From Actinacidiphila glaucinigra (GTDB lineage Bacteria > Actinomycetota > Actinomycetes > Streptomycetales > Streptomycetaceae): a stretch of DNA of 64,000 bases. Of this stretch, positions 45,568-53,507 are shown in pieces. The notes below the pieces were generated by a model, which saw nothing but the letters and a program-made list of their open reading frames with translations, searched no databases and was not told the origin of the DNA. The stretch is taken from positions 64,750 to 128,749 of the forward strand of contig NZ_FZOF01000018.1 of the NCBI RefSeq assembly GCF_900188405.1, given 5' to 3'. The translations under genes and the position numbers were made by a program. Position 1 is the first letter of the stretch. Every line of letters starts with the position of its first letter.

Positions 45568-45748
45568 GACTCCAGCCTAGCCTGCTCCGACCCTTGCGAC
45601 CTGCGGTGATGCCCGGAACGCATTGCGCCGTGCAGAACGGGCCTTGGACCGCGGGAGCTCCCGGCCCGCACGATGGAAGCCGCCCCGCACCGCGCCGCCG
45701 GCAGCGCGCGAGGGGCGGCACCACACCACCTCATCGAAGGATCGCAGC

Positions 45749-46666
45749 ATGCGTGTATTCGTCACCGGCGCCACCGGTCACATCGGGACCGCCGTCGTCG
45801 CCGAACTCCTCGGCGCCGGGCACGAGGTCGTCGGCCTCGCCCGCTCGGACCGTTCCGCCGCCGCCTTGTCGGCTGCGGGCGCCGGGGTCCACCGCGGCAG
45901 CCTGGAGGACACCGACGGCCTGCGCCGCGGGGCCGCGGCGGCCGACGGCGTCATCCACCTGGCCTTCGGCCACGACTTCTCCGACTACGCGGGCGCGCTC
46001 GCCACCGACCTGCGGGCCGTCGAGGCGATGGGGGAGGCGCTCGAGGGCACCGGCCGCCCCTTCGTGATCACGTCCGGCACGCTGATGCTCGCGCTCGCCG
46101 CACCGGGACGCCTCGGGACGGAGGACGACGCGATCGCCCCCGCCTCGCCCCCGGTGCCGCGCGGCGAGGCGGAGAACGCGGCGGTCGCGCTCGCCGCGCG
46201 TGGGGTCCGCTCGTCGGTCGTGCGGCTCGCCCCGTCCGTGCACGGCCCCAGCGACCTGCACGGGTTCGTCCCGCAGCTGATCGGCTTCGCGCGGGAGCAG
46301 GGCGTCTCGGCGTACGTGGAGGACGGCGCCACCCGCTGGCCCGCCGTCCACACCCTGGACGCGGCGCGCCTGTTCCGGCTGGCGCTGGAGGCGGCGCCGG
46401 CGGGCTCGCGACTGCACGGGGCCGCCGACGAGGGCGTCCCCTTCCGGGAGATCGCCGAGGCGATCGGCCGCGGCCTGGACGTCCCGGTGAAGAGCGTGCC
46501 GCGCGAGGCGGCGCAGGAGCACTTCGGTTTCCTGTCCGGCTTCGTGACGCTCGACAACCCGACGTCGAGCGCGCGCACCACGGAACTCCTGGGATGGCGC
46601 CCGGAGCACCCCGCCCTGCTCCCGGACCTGGCGGCGGGCCACTACTTCGGCCGCTCCGGCGCCTGA
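45749..46666 (+). CDS. NAD-dependent epimerase/dehydratase (atypical SDR)
   Basis: 305 residues. Rossmann motif VFVTGATGHIGTAVVAELLG at the N terminus (TGxxGxxG), then AADGVIHLAFGHDF, and FVITSGTLMLA. The active-site YxxxK is not evident after it: the sequence reads APASPPVPRGEAENAAVAL, so the Tyr may be missing, which is common in atypical NmrA-like SDRs. ARLFRLALEAAPAGSRLHGA is typical of the extended family. Probably the target of the divergent LysR regulator. Confidence 0.83.
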   Translation: MRVFVTGATGHIGTAVVAELLGAGHEVVGLARSDRSAAALSAAGAGVHRGSLEDTDGLRRGAAAADGVIHLAFGHDFSDYAGALATDLRAVEAMGEALEGTGRPFVITSGTLMLALAAPGRLGTEDDAIAPASPPVPRGEAENAAVALAARGVRSSVVRLAPSVHGPSDLHGFVPQLIGFAREQGVSAYVEDGATRWPAVHTLDAARLFRLALEAAPAGSRLHGAADEGVPFREIAEAIGRGLDVPVKSVPREAAQEHFGFLSGFVTLDNPTSSARTTELLGWRPEHPALLPDLAAGHYFGRSGA

Positions 46667-46702
46667 CCCGGGGCGGGGCGGCCCCGCGGGTAGCCTGCGG
46701 CC

Positions 46703-47302
46703 ATGAGCGGGAACCCGTACGACACGGCGCGCATCACCCTCCTGGAGTTCGACGCCGGGGTGCGCGCCCGGCCGGGGATGTACTTCCGGTACGGGCAGGG
46801 CGACCCGCGGCTGCCGACCGCCGTCCTGTCCGCCGTCGCCGGGCACGTCCTGCACCCGGCGGCAGCGGTCGCCCCGGCGCATTCCCTGAGCGCGCTCGTC
46901 GAGATCACCGGGAACCTCGCCTTCGCCGTGACCCTCGACGAGCCGCACACCTGGGAAGGGCAAGAAGGGCCCTCTGCCGGGTACTTCGGCTCCCTCCTCG
47001 GCCCCGAGTGGTTCCTTCCCGCCGCTGCCGCGGCGCTGACCACGCGCACGGTGGTGCAGATGTGGTGCGGCGGCCGCGGCTTCCGGCAGGTACTGACGGG
47101 ACTGCGGCCCGCGGCGCCGCCCCGTGAGCGGGCGGCGCCCGCCGCCGGCAGCGGGACACGCTGGGAATTCGCCCTGGACGCCGGGTACTTCGGGCCGGGC
47201 GCCGCCCTCGCCGGGCAGCAGGGCCTGCTCGATCCGTGCGGGCCGGACTGCGCGGGGCCCGCGGGGCCCGGCCGCGTGGCTTTCAGGGACACGCGTGGCT
47301 AA
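46703..47302 (+). CDS. Hypothetical protein with a GyrB-like N-terminal signature
   Basis: 199 residues. The beginning YDTARITLLEFDAGVRARPGMYF resembles the N-terminal 'VRxRPGMYIG' segment of type II topoisomerase B subunits (GHKL ATPase). Later, ALVEITGNLAFAVTLDE could correspond to the strand before the GHKL DxGxGI motif, but the catalytic Asn, Asp and Gly motifs are not there. The C-terminal half is Pro/Ala rich with two Cys (PCGPDC). It may be a degenerate GHKL-like protein; the function is unknown. Confidence 0.6.
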   Translation: MSGNPYDTARITLLEFDAGVRARPGMYFRYGQGDPRLPTAVLSAVAGHVLHPAAAVAPAHSLSALVEITGNLAFAVTLDEPHTWEGQEGPSAGYFGSLLGPEWFLPAAAAALTTRTVVQMWCGGRGFRQVLTGLRPAAPPRERAAPAAGSGTRWEFALDAGYFGPGAALAGQQGLLDPCGPDCAGPAGPGRVAFRDTRG

Positions 47303-47304
47303 AA

Positions 47305-47321
47305 TCTGACGCTGCATCAGA
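47305..47321. promoter_or_regulatory. TCTGAC-N5-ATCAGA dyad upstream of the flavoprotein-ligase operon
   Basis: TCTGACGCTGCATCAGA, one base away from a perfect 6-5-6 dyad. It starts right after the stop of the preceding gene and lies 42 bp before the flavoprotein ATG. Same architecture as sites at 29944 and 57599. Confidence 0.55.
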
Positions 47322-47363
47322 AAATCTCTTCCCCCGGCCGGCCCGCTCGGGCATCCTGCCCCC

Positions 47364-48467
47364 ATGGAGACGGAGCTGAGCAAGAGGCTGGGCATCGAGC
47401 ACGCCATCTTCGGCTTCACGCCGTTCCCCGCCGTCGCGGCCGCGATCAGCCGGGCCGGGGGCATGGGCGTCCTCGGCGCGGTGCGCTACACCGCGCCCGA
47501 CGAGCTGGCCCGGAGCCTGGAGTGGATGGAGGCGCACACGGACGGCCGGCCCTACGGGCTGGACGTCGTCATGCCCGCCAAGAAGGTCGAGGGCGTCACC
47601 GAGGCGGACGTCGAGGCGATGATCCCCGAGGGACACCGGCACTACGTCCGGGACGTGCTGGCCAAGTACGGGGTGCCCGAGCTGGAGCCGGGCGATCCCA
47701 CGGGCTGGCGCATCACGGGCTGGATGGAGCAGGTGGCCCGCTCCCAGCTCGACGTCGCCTTCGAGTTCCCGATCGGCCTGCTCGCCAACGCCCTGGGCTC
47801 CCCGCCCGCGGACGTCGTGCAGCGCGCCCACGAGCTGGGCGTCCCCGTCGCCGCCCTCGCCGGCAGCGCCCGGCACGCGCGCCACCACCAGGAGGCGGGC
47901 ATCGACATCGTGGTGGCGCAGGGCTACGAGGCCGGCGGGCACACCGGCGAGATCGGCGGCATGGTGCTCGTGCCCGAGGTCGTCCGTGCCGTCGACCCGC
48001 TGCCCGTGCTGGCCGCCGGGGGCATCGGCACCGGTGAACAGGTCGCCGCCGGGCTGGCGCTGGGCGCCCAGGGCGTGTGGCTCGGCTCGGTGTGGCTGAC
48101 CACCACGGAGGCCGAACTCCCCTCCTCCGCCCTGGTCCGCAAGCTCCTCGCGGCCGGCTCCGGCGACACCGTGCGCTCGCGCGCCCTGACCGGCAAACCG
48201 GCCCGCCAGCTGCGTACCGAGTGGACCGACGCCTGGGAGGCCCCGGACGGCCCCGGAACGCTGCCCATGCCGCTGCAGGGCCTGCTGGTCGCCGACGCGA
48301 TCACCCGCATCCAGAAGTACGAGGTGGAGCCGCTGCTCGGCACCCCGGTCGGCCAGATCGTCGGCCAGATGCGTGAAGTCCGCAGCGTCCAGGCGGTCTT
48401 CGACGACCTCACCCGTGGCTTCGAACGGGCCCTGACCCGCATGAACCGCATCGCCGGACGCACCTGA
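47364..48467 (+). CDS. Nitronate monooxygenase-family FMN flavoprotein
   Basis: 367 residues. TIM barrel of the 2-nitropropane dioxygenase family: LGIEHAIFGFTPFPAVAAAI, SRAGGMGVLGAV, GIDIVVAQGYEAGGHTGEIG, VLAAGGIGTGEQVAAGLALG, AQGVWLGSVWLTTTEAE. The HTG in the GGHTG loop is the FMN and substrate region. In actinobacterial fatty-acid and steroid loci such proteins can be acyl-CoA or ring reductases instead of nitroalkane oxidases. It precedes an acyl-CoA ligase by 13 bp. Confidence 0.85.
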   Translation: METELSKRLGIEHAIFGFTPFPAVAAAISRAGGMGVLGAVRYTAPDELARSLEWMEAHTDGRPYGLDVVMPAKKVEGVTEADVEAMIPEGHRHYVRDVLAKYGVPELEPGDPTGWRITGWMEQVARSQLDVAFEFPIGLLANALGSPPADVVQRAHELGVPVAALAGSARHARHHQEAGIDIVVAQGYEAGGHTGEIGGMVLVPEVVRAVDPLPVLAAGGIGTGEQVAAGLALGAQGVWLGSVWLTTTEAELPSSALVRKLLAAGSGDTVRSRALTGKPARQLRTEWTDAWEAPDGPGTLPMPLQGLLVADAITRIQKYEVEPLLGTPVGQIVGQMREVRSVQAVFDDLTRGFERALTRMNRIAGRT

Positions 48468-48480
48468 GGAGGCGGCAGCC

Positions 48481-50049
48481 ATGACATCGACCACCGCGGG
48501 CGCCCCCAACGGATTCTGGGGCCAGGCCGACGCCGACCCGGAACGCATCGTGCTCACCGCTCCCGACGGCGAACGGTGGAGCGCCCGGCGGCTGCACGAG
48601 GAGTGCAACCGCCTCGTCCACGGACTGCGCGCCGCGGGCCTGCGAACCGGCGACGCCTTCGCGGTCGTGCTGCCGAACGGCGCCGAGTTCTTCACGGCGT
48701 ACCTCGCCGCCTTCCAGGCCGGGTTCTACCTCGTCCCGGTCAACCACCACCTGGTGGGGCCCGAGATCGCCTGGATCGTCGCCGACTCCGGTGCCAAGGT
48801 GCTCGTCGCCCACGAGCGCTTCGCCGACCAGGCACGCGCCGCCGCCGACGAGGCGGGACTGCCCGGCGAAGCCCGCTACGCCGTCGGCGCCACGGGCATC
48901 GAGGGCTTCCGCCGCTACGCGGAGCTGTCGGCCGGCATGCCCGGCACCCCGCCGGACGAGCGCACCACCGGCTGGGTCATGAACTACACCTCCGGCACCA
49001 CCGGCCGCCCCCGCGGCATCCGGCGCGCCCTGTCCGGCAGGCCCCCCGAGGAGACGTACCTCGGCGGCTTCCTCGGCATCTTCGGCATCCGCCCCTTCGA
49101 CGGGAACGTCCACCTCGTCTGCTCGCCGCTCTACCACACGGCCGTGCTGCAGTTCGCCGGCGCCGCCCTGCACATCGGCCACCCGGTCGTCCTGATGGAC
49201 AAGTGGACGCCCGAGGAGATGCTGCGGCTGATCGACGTCCACCGCTGCACGCACACCCACATGGTGCCCACGCAGTTCCACCGGCTGCTGGCCCTCCCCC
49301 AGGAGGTCAGGAGCCGCCACGACGTCTCCTCGATGCGGCACGCCATCCACGGCGCCGCGCCCTGCCCCGAGCACATCAAGCGGGCCATGCTGGAGTGGTG
49401 GGGGCCGTGCGTCGAGGAGTACTACGCGGCCAGCGAGGGCGGCGGCACCTTCGCCTCCGCCGCCGAGTGGCTGAAGCGGCCCGGCACGGTCGGCAAGGCG
49501 TGGCCGATCAGCGAGATCGCCGTCCACGACGACGACGGCAACCGGCTGCCGCCCGGCGAACTCGGCACCGTGTACATCAGGATGAACACCCCCGGCTTCC
49601 GCTACCACAAGGACGAGGCCAAGACCCGGGCGAGCCGCATCGGCGACTTCTTCACCGTCGGGGACCTGGGCTACCTGGACGAGGACGGCTACCTCTACCT
49701 CCGCGACCGCAAGATCGACATGATCATCTCCGGCGGGGTCAACGTCTACCCCGCCGAGATCGAGGCCGCCCTGCTCAGCCACCCCGCGGTCGCCGACGCC
49801 GCCGCCTTCGGCATCCCCCACGACGACTGGGGCGAGCAGGTCAAGGCCGTCGTCGAGCCCGCCCCCGGCCACGAGCCGGGGACGGAACTGGCCGCCTCCG
49901 TCCTGGCGCACTGCGAGGAGCGCCTGGCGGGCTACAAGCGCCCGCGGTCGGTGGACTTCGTCGCCGAGATGCCCCGCGACCCCAACGGCAAGCTCTACAA
50001 GCGCCGGCTCCGCGACCCGTACTGGGAGGGCCGCGCACGGCCCGTGTGA
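48481..50049 (+). CDS. Acyl-CoA synthetase (FadD-type AMP-forming ligase)
   Basis: 522 residues. P-loop YTSGTTGRPRG (~169-179), GYLDEDGYLYLRDRKIDMIISGG hinge region, and the C-terminal lysine motif NGKLYKRRLRD with Lys of PxxxGK. It adenylates a carboxylic acid and ligates CoA. The sequence is nearer to acyl-CoA ligases of actinobacterial fatty/sterol clusters than to short-chain acetyl-CoA synthetases. Same operon as the flavoprotein; the operator at 47305 may control both. Confidence 0.88.
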   Translation: MTSTTAGAPNGFWGQADADPERIVLTAPDGERWSARRLHEECNRLVHGLRAAGLRTGDAFAVVLPNGAEFFTAYLAAFQAGFYLVPVNHHLVGPEIAWIVADSGAKVLVAHERFADQARAAADEAGLPGEARYAVGATGIEGFRRYAELSAGMPGTPPDERTTGWVMNYTSGTTGRPRGIRRALSGRPPEETYLGGFLGIFGIRPFDGNVHLVCSPLYHTAVLQFAGAALHIGHPVVLMDKWTPEEMLRLIDVHRCTHTHMVPTQFHRLLALPQEVRSRHDVSSMRHAIHGAAPCPEHIKRAMLEWWGPCVEEYYAASEGGGTFASAAEWLKRPGTVGKAWPISEIAVHDDDGNRLPPGELGTVYIRMNTPGFRYHKDEAKTRASRIGDFFTVGDLGYLDEDGYLYLRDRKIDMIISGGVNVYPAEIEAALLSHPAVADAAAFGIPHDDWGEQVKAVVEPAPGHEPGTELAASVLAHCEERLAGYKRPRSVDFVAEMPRDPNGKLYKRRLRDPYWEGRARPV

Positions 50050-50058
50050 ACGGCGGGA

Positions 50059-50087
50059 CCGCCCGGCCCCGCCGGGGCGCCGGGCGG
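50059..50087 (+). terminator. Hairpin after the acyl-CoA synthetase gene
   Basis: CCGCCCGGC (50059-50067) and GCCGGGCGG (50079-50087) are exact reverse complements with an 11-nt loop, 10 bp after the stop codon. No T-tract. Probable operon terminator. Confidence 0.5.
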
Positions 50088-50127
50088 GGCGGCGGCGCCT
50101 ACTGTGGAGGCGAGGGAGGCACATCCG

Positions 50128-50949
50128 ATGACCCGACCCGTCACCGTGGGCCTGGACGGCTCGCCGGAAAGCCGCGCCGCCATGCACTGGGCGGCGGGGG
50201 AGGCGCTGCGGCGATCGGTGCAGCTGCGCCTGGTGCACGCCGGGGGGCACCCGTACGGCGACGCGCTGGTGCGCGACGCCGTACAGGAGCTCGCCGAGCG
50301 CCATCCGGACCTGCCCGTGACGACCGACGTGGCCGACGCCCCGCCGGCCGAACTGCTGGTCGCGGAGGCGGGACGCAGCGATCTGCTGGCCCTCGGCTCG
50401 CAGCGGCTGAGCGGGCTCGGCGGCTTCCTCCTCGGTTCCGTCGGGCAGGCGACGCTGGCCCGCGCGGAGGGCCCCGTCGTGGTCGTCCGCACCGGCCAGG
50501 AGGAGGAGAACGGGGACGACCGGCGGCCCGTGGTGCTCGGCTTCAGCCTGCGGAAGGGCGCCGACGAGGTGATCGCCTTCGGGCTCGAGGACGCGCGGCG
50601 GCGCGGGGCGCAGCTGCGGGTCGTCCACGCCTGGTCGTACCCCCCGACGTACGGATACGTCCCCGCGGCCATGGACCCCACTTGCGGCGCGGAGATCTGC
50701 GCGGCGGAGCGGCACGCGGTGCAGGCCGCCCTCGCGCCGTGGCGGGAGAAGGCGCCCGGCGTGGAGATCACGGAGGAGGTCGCCGCGGGCAACGCCGCGC
50801 AGCCCCTGGTCGACGCGGCGGCCGGTGCCTCGCTGCTGGTCGTCGGACGGTGCCGGAACCGGCCCGGGGGCGTCGGTCCGTACCTCGGCCCCGTTGCGCA
50901 CGCTGTGCTGCACCACGCGGCCTGCCCCGTCGCCGTCGTCCCGCACTGA
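50128..50949 (+). CDS. Universal stress protein with two UspA domains
   Basis: 273 residues. Two tandem UspA domains. The first starts PVTVGLDGSPESRAAMHWAA and ends in GSVGQATLARAEGPVVVV (ATP-site region GxxxG). The second starts PVVLGFSLRKGADEVIAFGL and ends in CPVAVV. ATG 50128 follows GAGGGAGG. Such double Usp proteins bind ATP and act in dormancy, redox or hypoxia responses in actinobacteria. Confidence 0.9.
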   Translation: MTRPVTVGLDGSPESRAAMHWAAGEALRRSVQLRLVHAGGHPYGDALVRDAVQELAERHPDLPVTTDVADAPPAELLVAEAGRSDLLALGSQRLSGLGGFLLGSVGQATLARAEGPVVVVRTGQEEENGDDRRPVVLGFSLRKGADEVIAFGLEDARRRGAQLRVVHAWSYPPTYGYVPAAMDPTCGAEICAAERHAVQAALAPWREKAPGVEITEEVAAGNAAQPLVDAAAGASLLVVGRCRNRPGGVGPYLGPVAHAVLHHAACPVAVVPH

Positions 50950-51033
50950 AACCCGCGCGGACCGCCTCCGCCCTGAGCGGAACGGTGTCGCCCGGACGGG
51001 TGCGGTCCGCCGCCGGCGGGTAGCGTCGCCCGG

Positions 51034-51732
51034 GTGAGCGATCTCCACACCCTGCACGTGAACGGCATCCGGATGGCCTACCGCACCTGGGGCGAGCCGG
51101 ACGCGCCGCCGCTCGTGCTCCTCCACGGACGCGGCTCGGACGGCGCCGACTGGCAGCCCGTCGCGCCCGCCCTGGCCGCGACCCACCGGGTGTACGCCCC
51201 CGACCTGCGCGGCCACGGCGCGAGCGACCGGCCGGGCGAGTACGCCTTCGAGGCCATGCGCGACGACGTCCTCGCCTTCCTGGACGCCCTCGGCCCCGAG
51301 CCGGTGGTGCTGGCGGGGCACTCGATGGGCGCGGTCGTCGCCTACCTGGTGGCGGCGGAGCGGTCGTCCCGGCTGACCGCCCTCGTGCTGGAGGAGCCCG
51401 TGCCGCCGGACCCGGAGGTGCCGCCGCGGGCCGTGCCCTCCGGCCCGGAAGGGGACGAGACCTGCGACTGGCGGGTCATCGCGGCCGTCAACCGCTGGCG
51501 CAACGCCCCCGACCCGGGCTGGTGGGAACTGCTGGCGACGATCGACTGCCCCACCCTCGTCCTGGCCGGCGGATCGGGCAGCCATGTCCCCCAGGACGGG
51601 ATCGCGGCCATCGCCGCCCGCGTGCCGGGGGCGCGGCTGGTGACGGTGGAGGCGGGGCACCTGGTCCACGGGGAACGCCCGGCGGACTTCCTCGCCGAGG
51701 TCAGCGGTTTCCTTCCGGCACCCCGTCCCTGA
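51034..51732 (+). CDS. Alpha/beta hydrolase
   Basis: 232 residues from GTG 51034. Oxyanion loop LLHGRGSDGADW, nucleophile Ser97 in AGHSMGA, DLRGHGASDRP, and a general His in AGHLVHGERPADF. Acid residue probably Asp in a loop before TLVLAGGSG. Substrate is unknown; hydrolases of this simple type cover esterases, haloperoxidases and lactonases. Convergent and overlapping by 32 bp with the rhodanese gene. Confidence 0.88.
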   Translation: MSDLHTLHVNGIRMAYRTWGEPDAPPLVLLHGRGSDGADWQPVAPALAATHRVYAPDLRGHGASDRPGEYAFEAMRDDVLAFLDALGPEPVVLAGHSMGAVVAYLVAAERSSRLTALVLEEPVPPDPEVPPRAVPSGPEGDETCDWRVIAAVNRWRNAPDPGWWELLATIDCPTLVLAGGSGSHVPQDGIAAIAARVPGARLVTVEAGHLVHGERPADFLAEVSGFLPAPRP

Positions 51733-52123
51733 CCGGCAGCCCGGCCCGCAGCCACGCCTGGAAACCGCCCTCCAGGTCGGTGGCCCGGGTCAGGCCGACG
51801 TCCAGCAGCGAGGCCGCGGCCAGGCTGGAGGTGTAGCCCTCGGAGCACGCCACGATCCAGCGCACGCCGGGGCCGGTGGCCTCCGGGATCCGGGCGTCGC
51901 TCAGCGGGTCCAGCCGCCATTCGAGGACGTTGCGCTCGATGACCAGGGCGTCCGGGAACTCGCCCTCCCGGGCCCGCTGCGCGGCCGGGCGGATGTCGAC
52001 CAGCAGCGCCTCACCCGCGGCGATCTCCGCCGCCGCGTCCTCGGGGCCGACCCGCCGCAGCCGGGCCCGGGCGCGGTCGAGCATCCGGTCGATGCCGGAA
52101 CTGACGGTGGTGGACGGGTTCAT
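51701..52123 (-). CDS. Rhodanese-like sulfurtransferase
   Basis: 140 residues. GEALLVDIRPAAQRAREGEF, DALVIERNVLEWRLDP and the active-site loop VACSEGYTSSLAA with catalytic Cys93, LEGGFQAWLRAGLPV. Receives sulfane sulfur as a persulfide. It is translationally coupled (ATGA) to cysteine dioxygenase; CDO-rhodanese pairs and fusions are known in bacteria, linking cysteine oxidation to sulfur transfer. The frame is open upstream only by composition. Confidence 0.88.
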   Translation of the reverse strand: MNPSTTVSSGIDRMLDRARARLRRVGPEDAAAEIAAGEALLVDIRPAAQRAREGEFPDALVIERNVLEWRLDPLSDARIPEATGPGVRWIVACSEGYTSSLAAASLLDVGLTRATDLEGGFQAWLRAGLPVRDGVPEGNR

Positions 52124-52707
52124 CGGACGGCCTCCGGAGCGGTCGAGGACACGGACGCGGTCACGGTCAGGGCACGTGACAGGGGGACGGCGCGGGGCAC
52201 CGCGGAGGGCTCCGGCTCGTCCGTCAGCACGGTACGCGTGCGCCGCACGGAGCGCGCGTCGTCGACCGCGTAGTACGACATCGCCGTGAGGGGCGGCGAG
52301 TACGCGTGCACGCTCACCGCGGGCGCGGCGGAGGCGTTGACGACGTCGTGGACGTGCCCGAGGGGGAAGCCCGCGCCGCCGCCCGCGGCGAGTTCGCGGG
52401 TCGCGATGCGGCCGCGGCCCCGGTCGTCGTGGAGCCAGCGGTGCTCGGTGAGGGTGCCGTCGACGACGCTCAGGGCACCGAGCGAGCCCGCGTGGTCGTG
52501 GAGTTCGGTGGAGGTGTCGCGGGGCCAGGTGATCAGCCAGACGTCCACGTACGGGTCCTGGTGCAGCCTGGTGTACCAGCGGCGGTCGGGCAGGTGGACG
52601 GGGAGGTGGACGCCGGCCTCGACGGCGGCGGCGTAGCCGAGAACGAGCGCGCGCAGTTGCGGGAGGACGAGCGGGGTGGGACCGCTCGCCCGGTCGTGCA
52701 GGGCCAT
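52120..52707 (-). CDS. Cysteine dioxygenase
   Basis: 195 residues. Cupin with metal His: HDHAGS (His70, His72) and HVHDV (His118, His120); three of these form the iron triad. YTRLHQDPYVDVWLITWPRD and SVHAYSPPLTAMSYYAV match actinobacterial CDO type I. Oxidises cysteine to cysteine sulfinic acid. Start ATG 52707; the longer frame to 52878 has no family sequence. A possible leader peptide and hairpin lie upstream. Confidence 0.88.
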   Translation of the reverse strand: MALHDRASGPTPLVLPQLRALVLGYAAAVEAGVHLPVHLPDRRWYTRLHQDPYVDVWLITWPRDTSTELHDHAGSLGALSVVDGTLTEHRWLHDDRGRGRIATRELAAGGGAGFPLGHVHDVVNASAAPAVSVHAYSPPLTAMSYYAVDDARSVRRTRTVLTDEPEPSAVPRAVPLSRALTVTASVSSTAPEAVR

Positions 52708-52736
52708 GGGAAGGGCTCCAGAGCGGGAACACGACG

Positions 52737-52758
52737 TGCCCCGCCTGGGCGGGGGGCA
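52737..52758 (-). promoter_or_regulatory. Strong GC hairpin between a leader ORF and cdo
   Basis: TGCCCCGCC (52737-52745) can pair with GGCGGGGGGCA (52748-52758) with two extra G. It falls 30 bp upstream of the cysteine dioxygenase start and 29 bp after the end of a 27-codon ORF. The layout is that of an attenuator, but the hairpin could be coincidental in such GC-rich DNA. Confidence 0.3.
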
Positions 52759-52786
52759 GGTCATGGAGTGGTCGGGGCTACGGAGG

Positions 52787-52870
52787 TCAGCCCCGGCGAC
52801 AGCTCTGGTCGAAGTGGTGCGCACGGCGTCCCGGCCACAGGGGGCCCAGGTTCCAGATGTTCGTGCGCAT
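52787..52870 (-). CDS. Possible 27-residue leader peptide of the cdo-rhodanese operon
   Basis: ATG at 52870 codes a short protein that begins MRTNIWNLGPLWPGRRAHH and ends with a Cys-Arg-Arg segment before a TGA. Actinobacterial sulfur genes are often preceded by short ORFs with Cys near the end that act as cysteine-responsive translational attenuators. The ORF lies 79 bp upstream of cysteine dioxygenase, on the same strand. The ribosome site is weak and no homology can be checked, so this is a proposal only. Confidence 0.35.
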   Translation of the reverse strand: MRTNIWNLGPLWPGRRAHHFDQSCRRG

Positions 52871-52923
52871 GCCGCCATGAAAGCACAGGACGGGCTGTTC
52901 CGTCGCGGTCACCGTCGCAGCCG

Positions 52924-53472
52924 TCACATGGGCGACACACGCGCGGCGATGATCCGCGCGCACTCCATCGACTCGGTGTGTGTCGTGTCCACTTCGAGGT
53001 CGTAGCCGACTCCCCGGTGGACCGCCTCCGCCTGCGCCGCCGCCATGCCCGCCACCCGGTCGCCCCGCGCGGTCTCCCGGCCCGCCGCCACCTCGGGCCC
53101 GCAGCGGACGCCGACCCACAGCACCTCCAGGCCGTCCAGGGCCCGCCGCCAGCGGTCCTGCGAGGCGGGGCCGCCGAGGAACACCTCGTCGACGATCACC
53201 CGGGCCCCGGCCCGCGCCATGGCGGCGATGCCGACCGCCCAGGCGTCGTCCAGGGCCCGGAATGCCTCGCCGACCGACACGCCGCCGTCCGCGCCGAAGC
53301 GGATGCCCGCGCCCGGCCCGGAGTCCCGCAGCCCGGCGGGCATCCCCTCGACGAGGGTGTCGGTGCCGAACGTCAGCCACGCCTCCGGCAGCAGCACCGC
53401 CTGAAGGCAGCGCGCGATGCCCGACTTGCCCGAACTGGAGCCGCCGTTGAGCACGATCACCTGGTACGCCAT
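52924..53472 (-). CDS. Chloramphenicol phosphotransferase-like P-loop protein
   Basis: 182 residues. Walker A GGSSSGKS (10-17), LTFGTDTLVEGMP with the catalytic Asp38 of chloramphenicol 3-O-phosphotransferase, VIVDEVFLGG (Walker B-like), VGVRCGPEVAAGRETARGDR and DLEVDTTHTESMECA. Close relatives occur across Streptomyces, mostly untested; the antibiotic role is not assured. Downstream is the CDO leader; upstream lies the repeat region at 53.5 kb. Confidence 0.75.
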   Translation of the reverse strand: MAYQVIVLNGGSSSGKSGIARCLQAVLLPEAWLTFGTDTLVEGMPAGLRDSGPGAGIRFGADGGVSVGEAFRALDDAWAVGIAAMARAGARVIVDEVFLGGPASQDRWRRALDGLEVLWVGVRCGPEVAAGRETARGDRVAGMAAAQAEAVHRGVGYDLEVDTTHTESMECARIIAARVSPM

Positions 53473-53507
53473 CGCGCCAGGCTAGGAGCCCGCCCCACGG
53501 GTACGCG

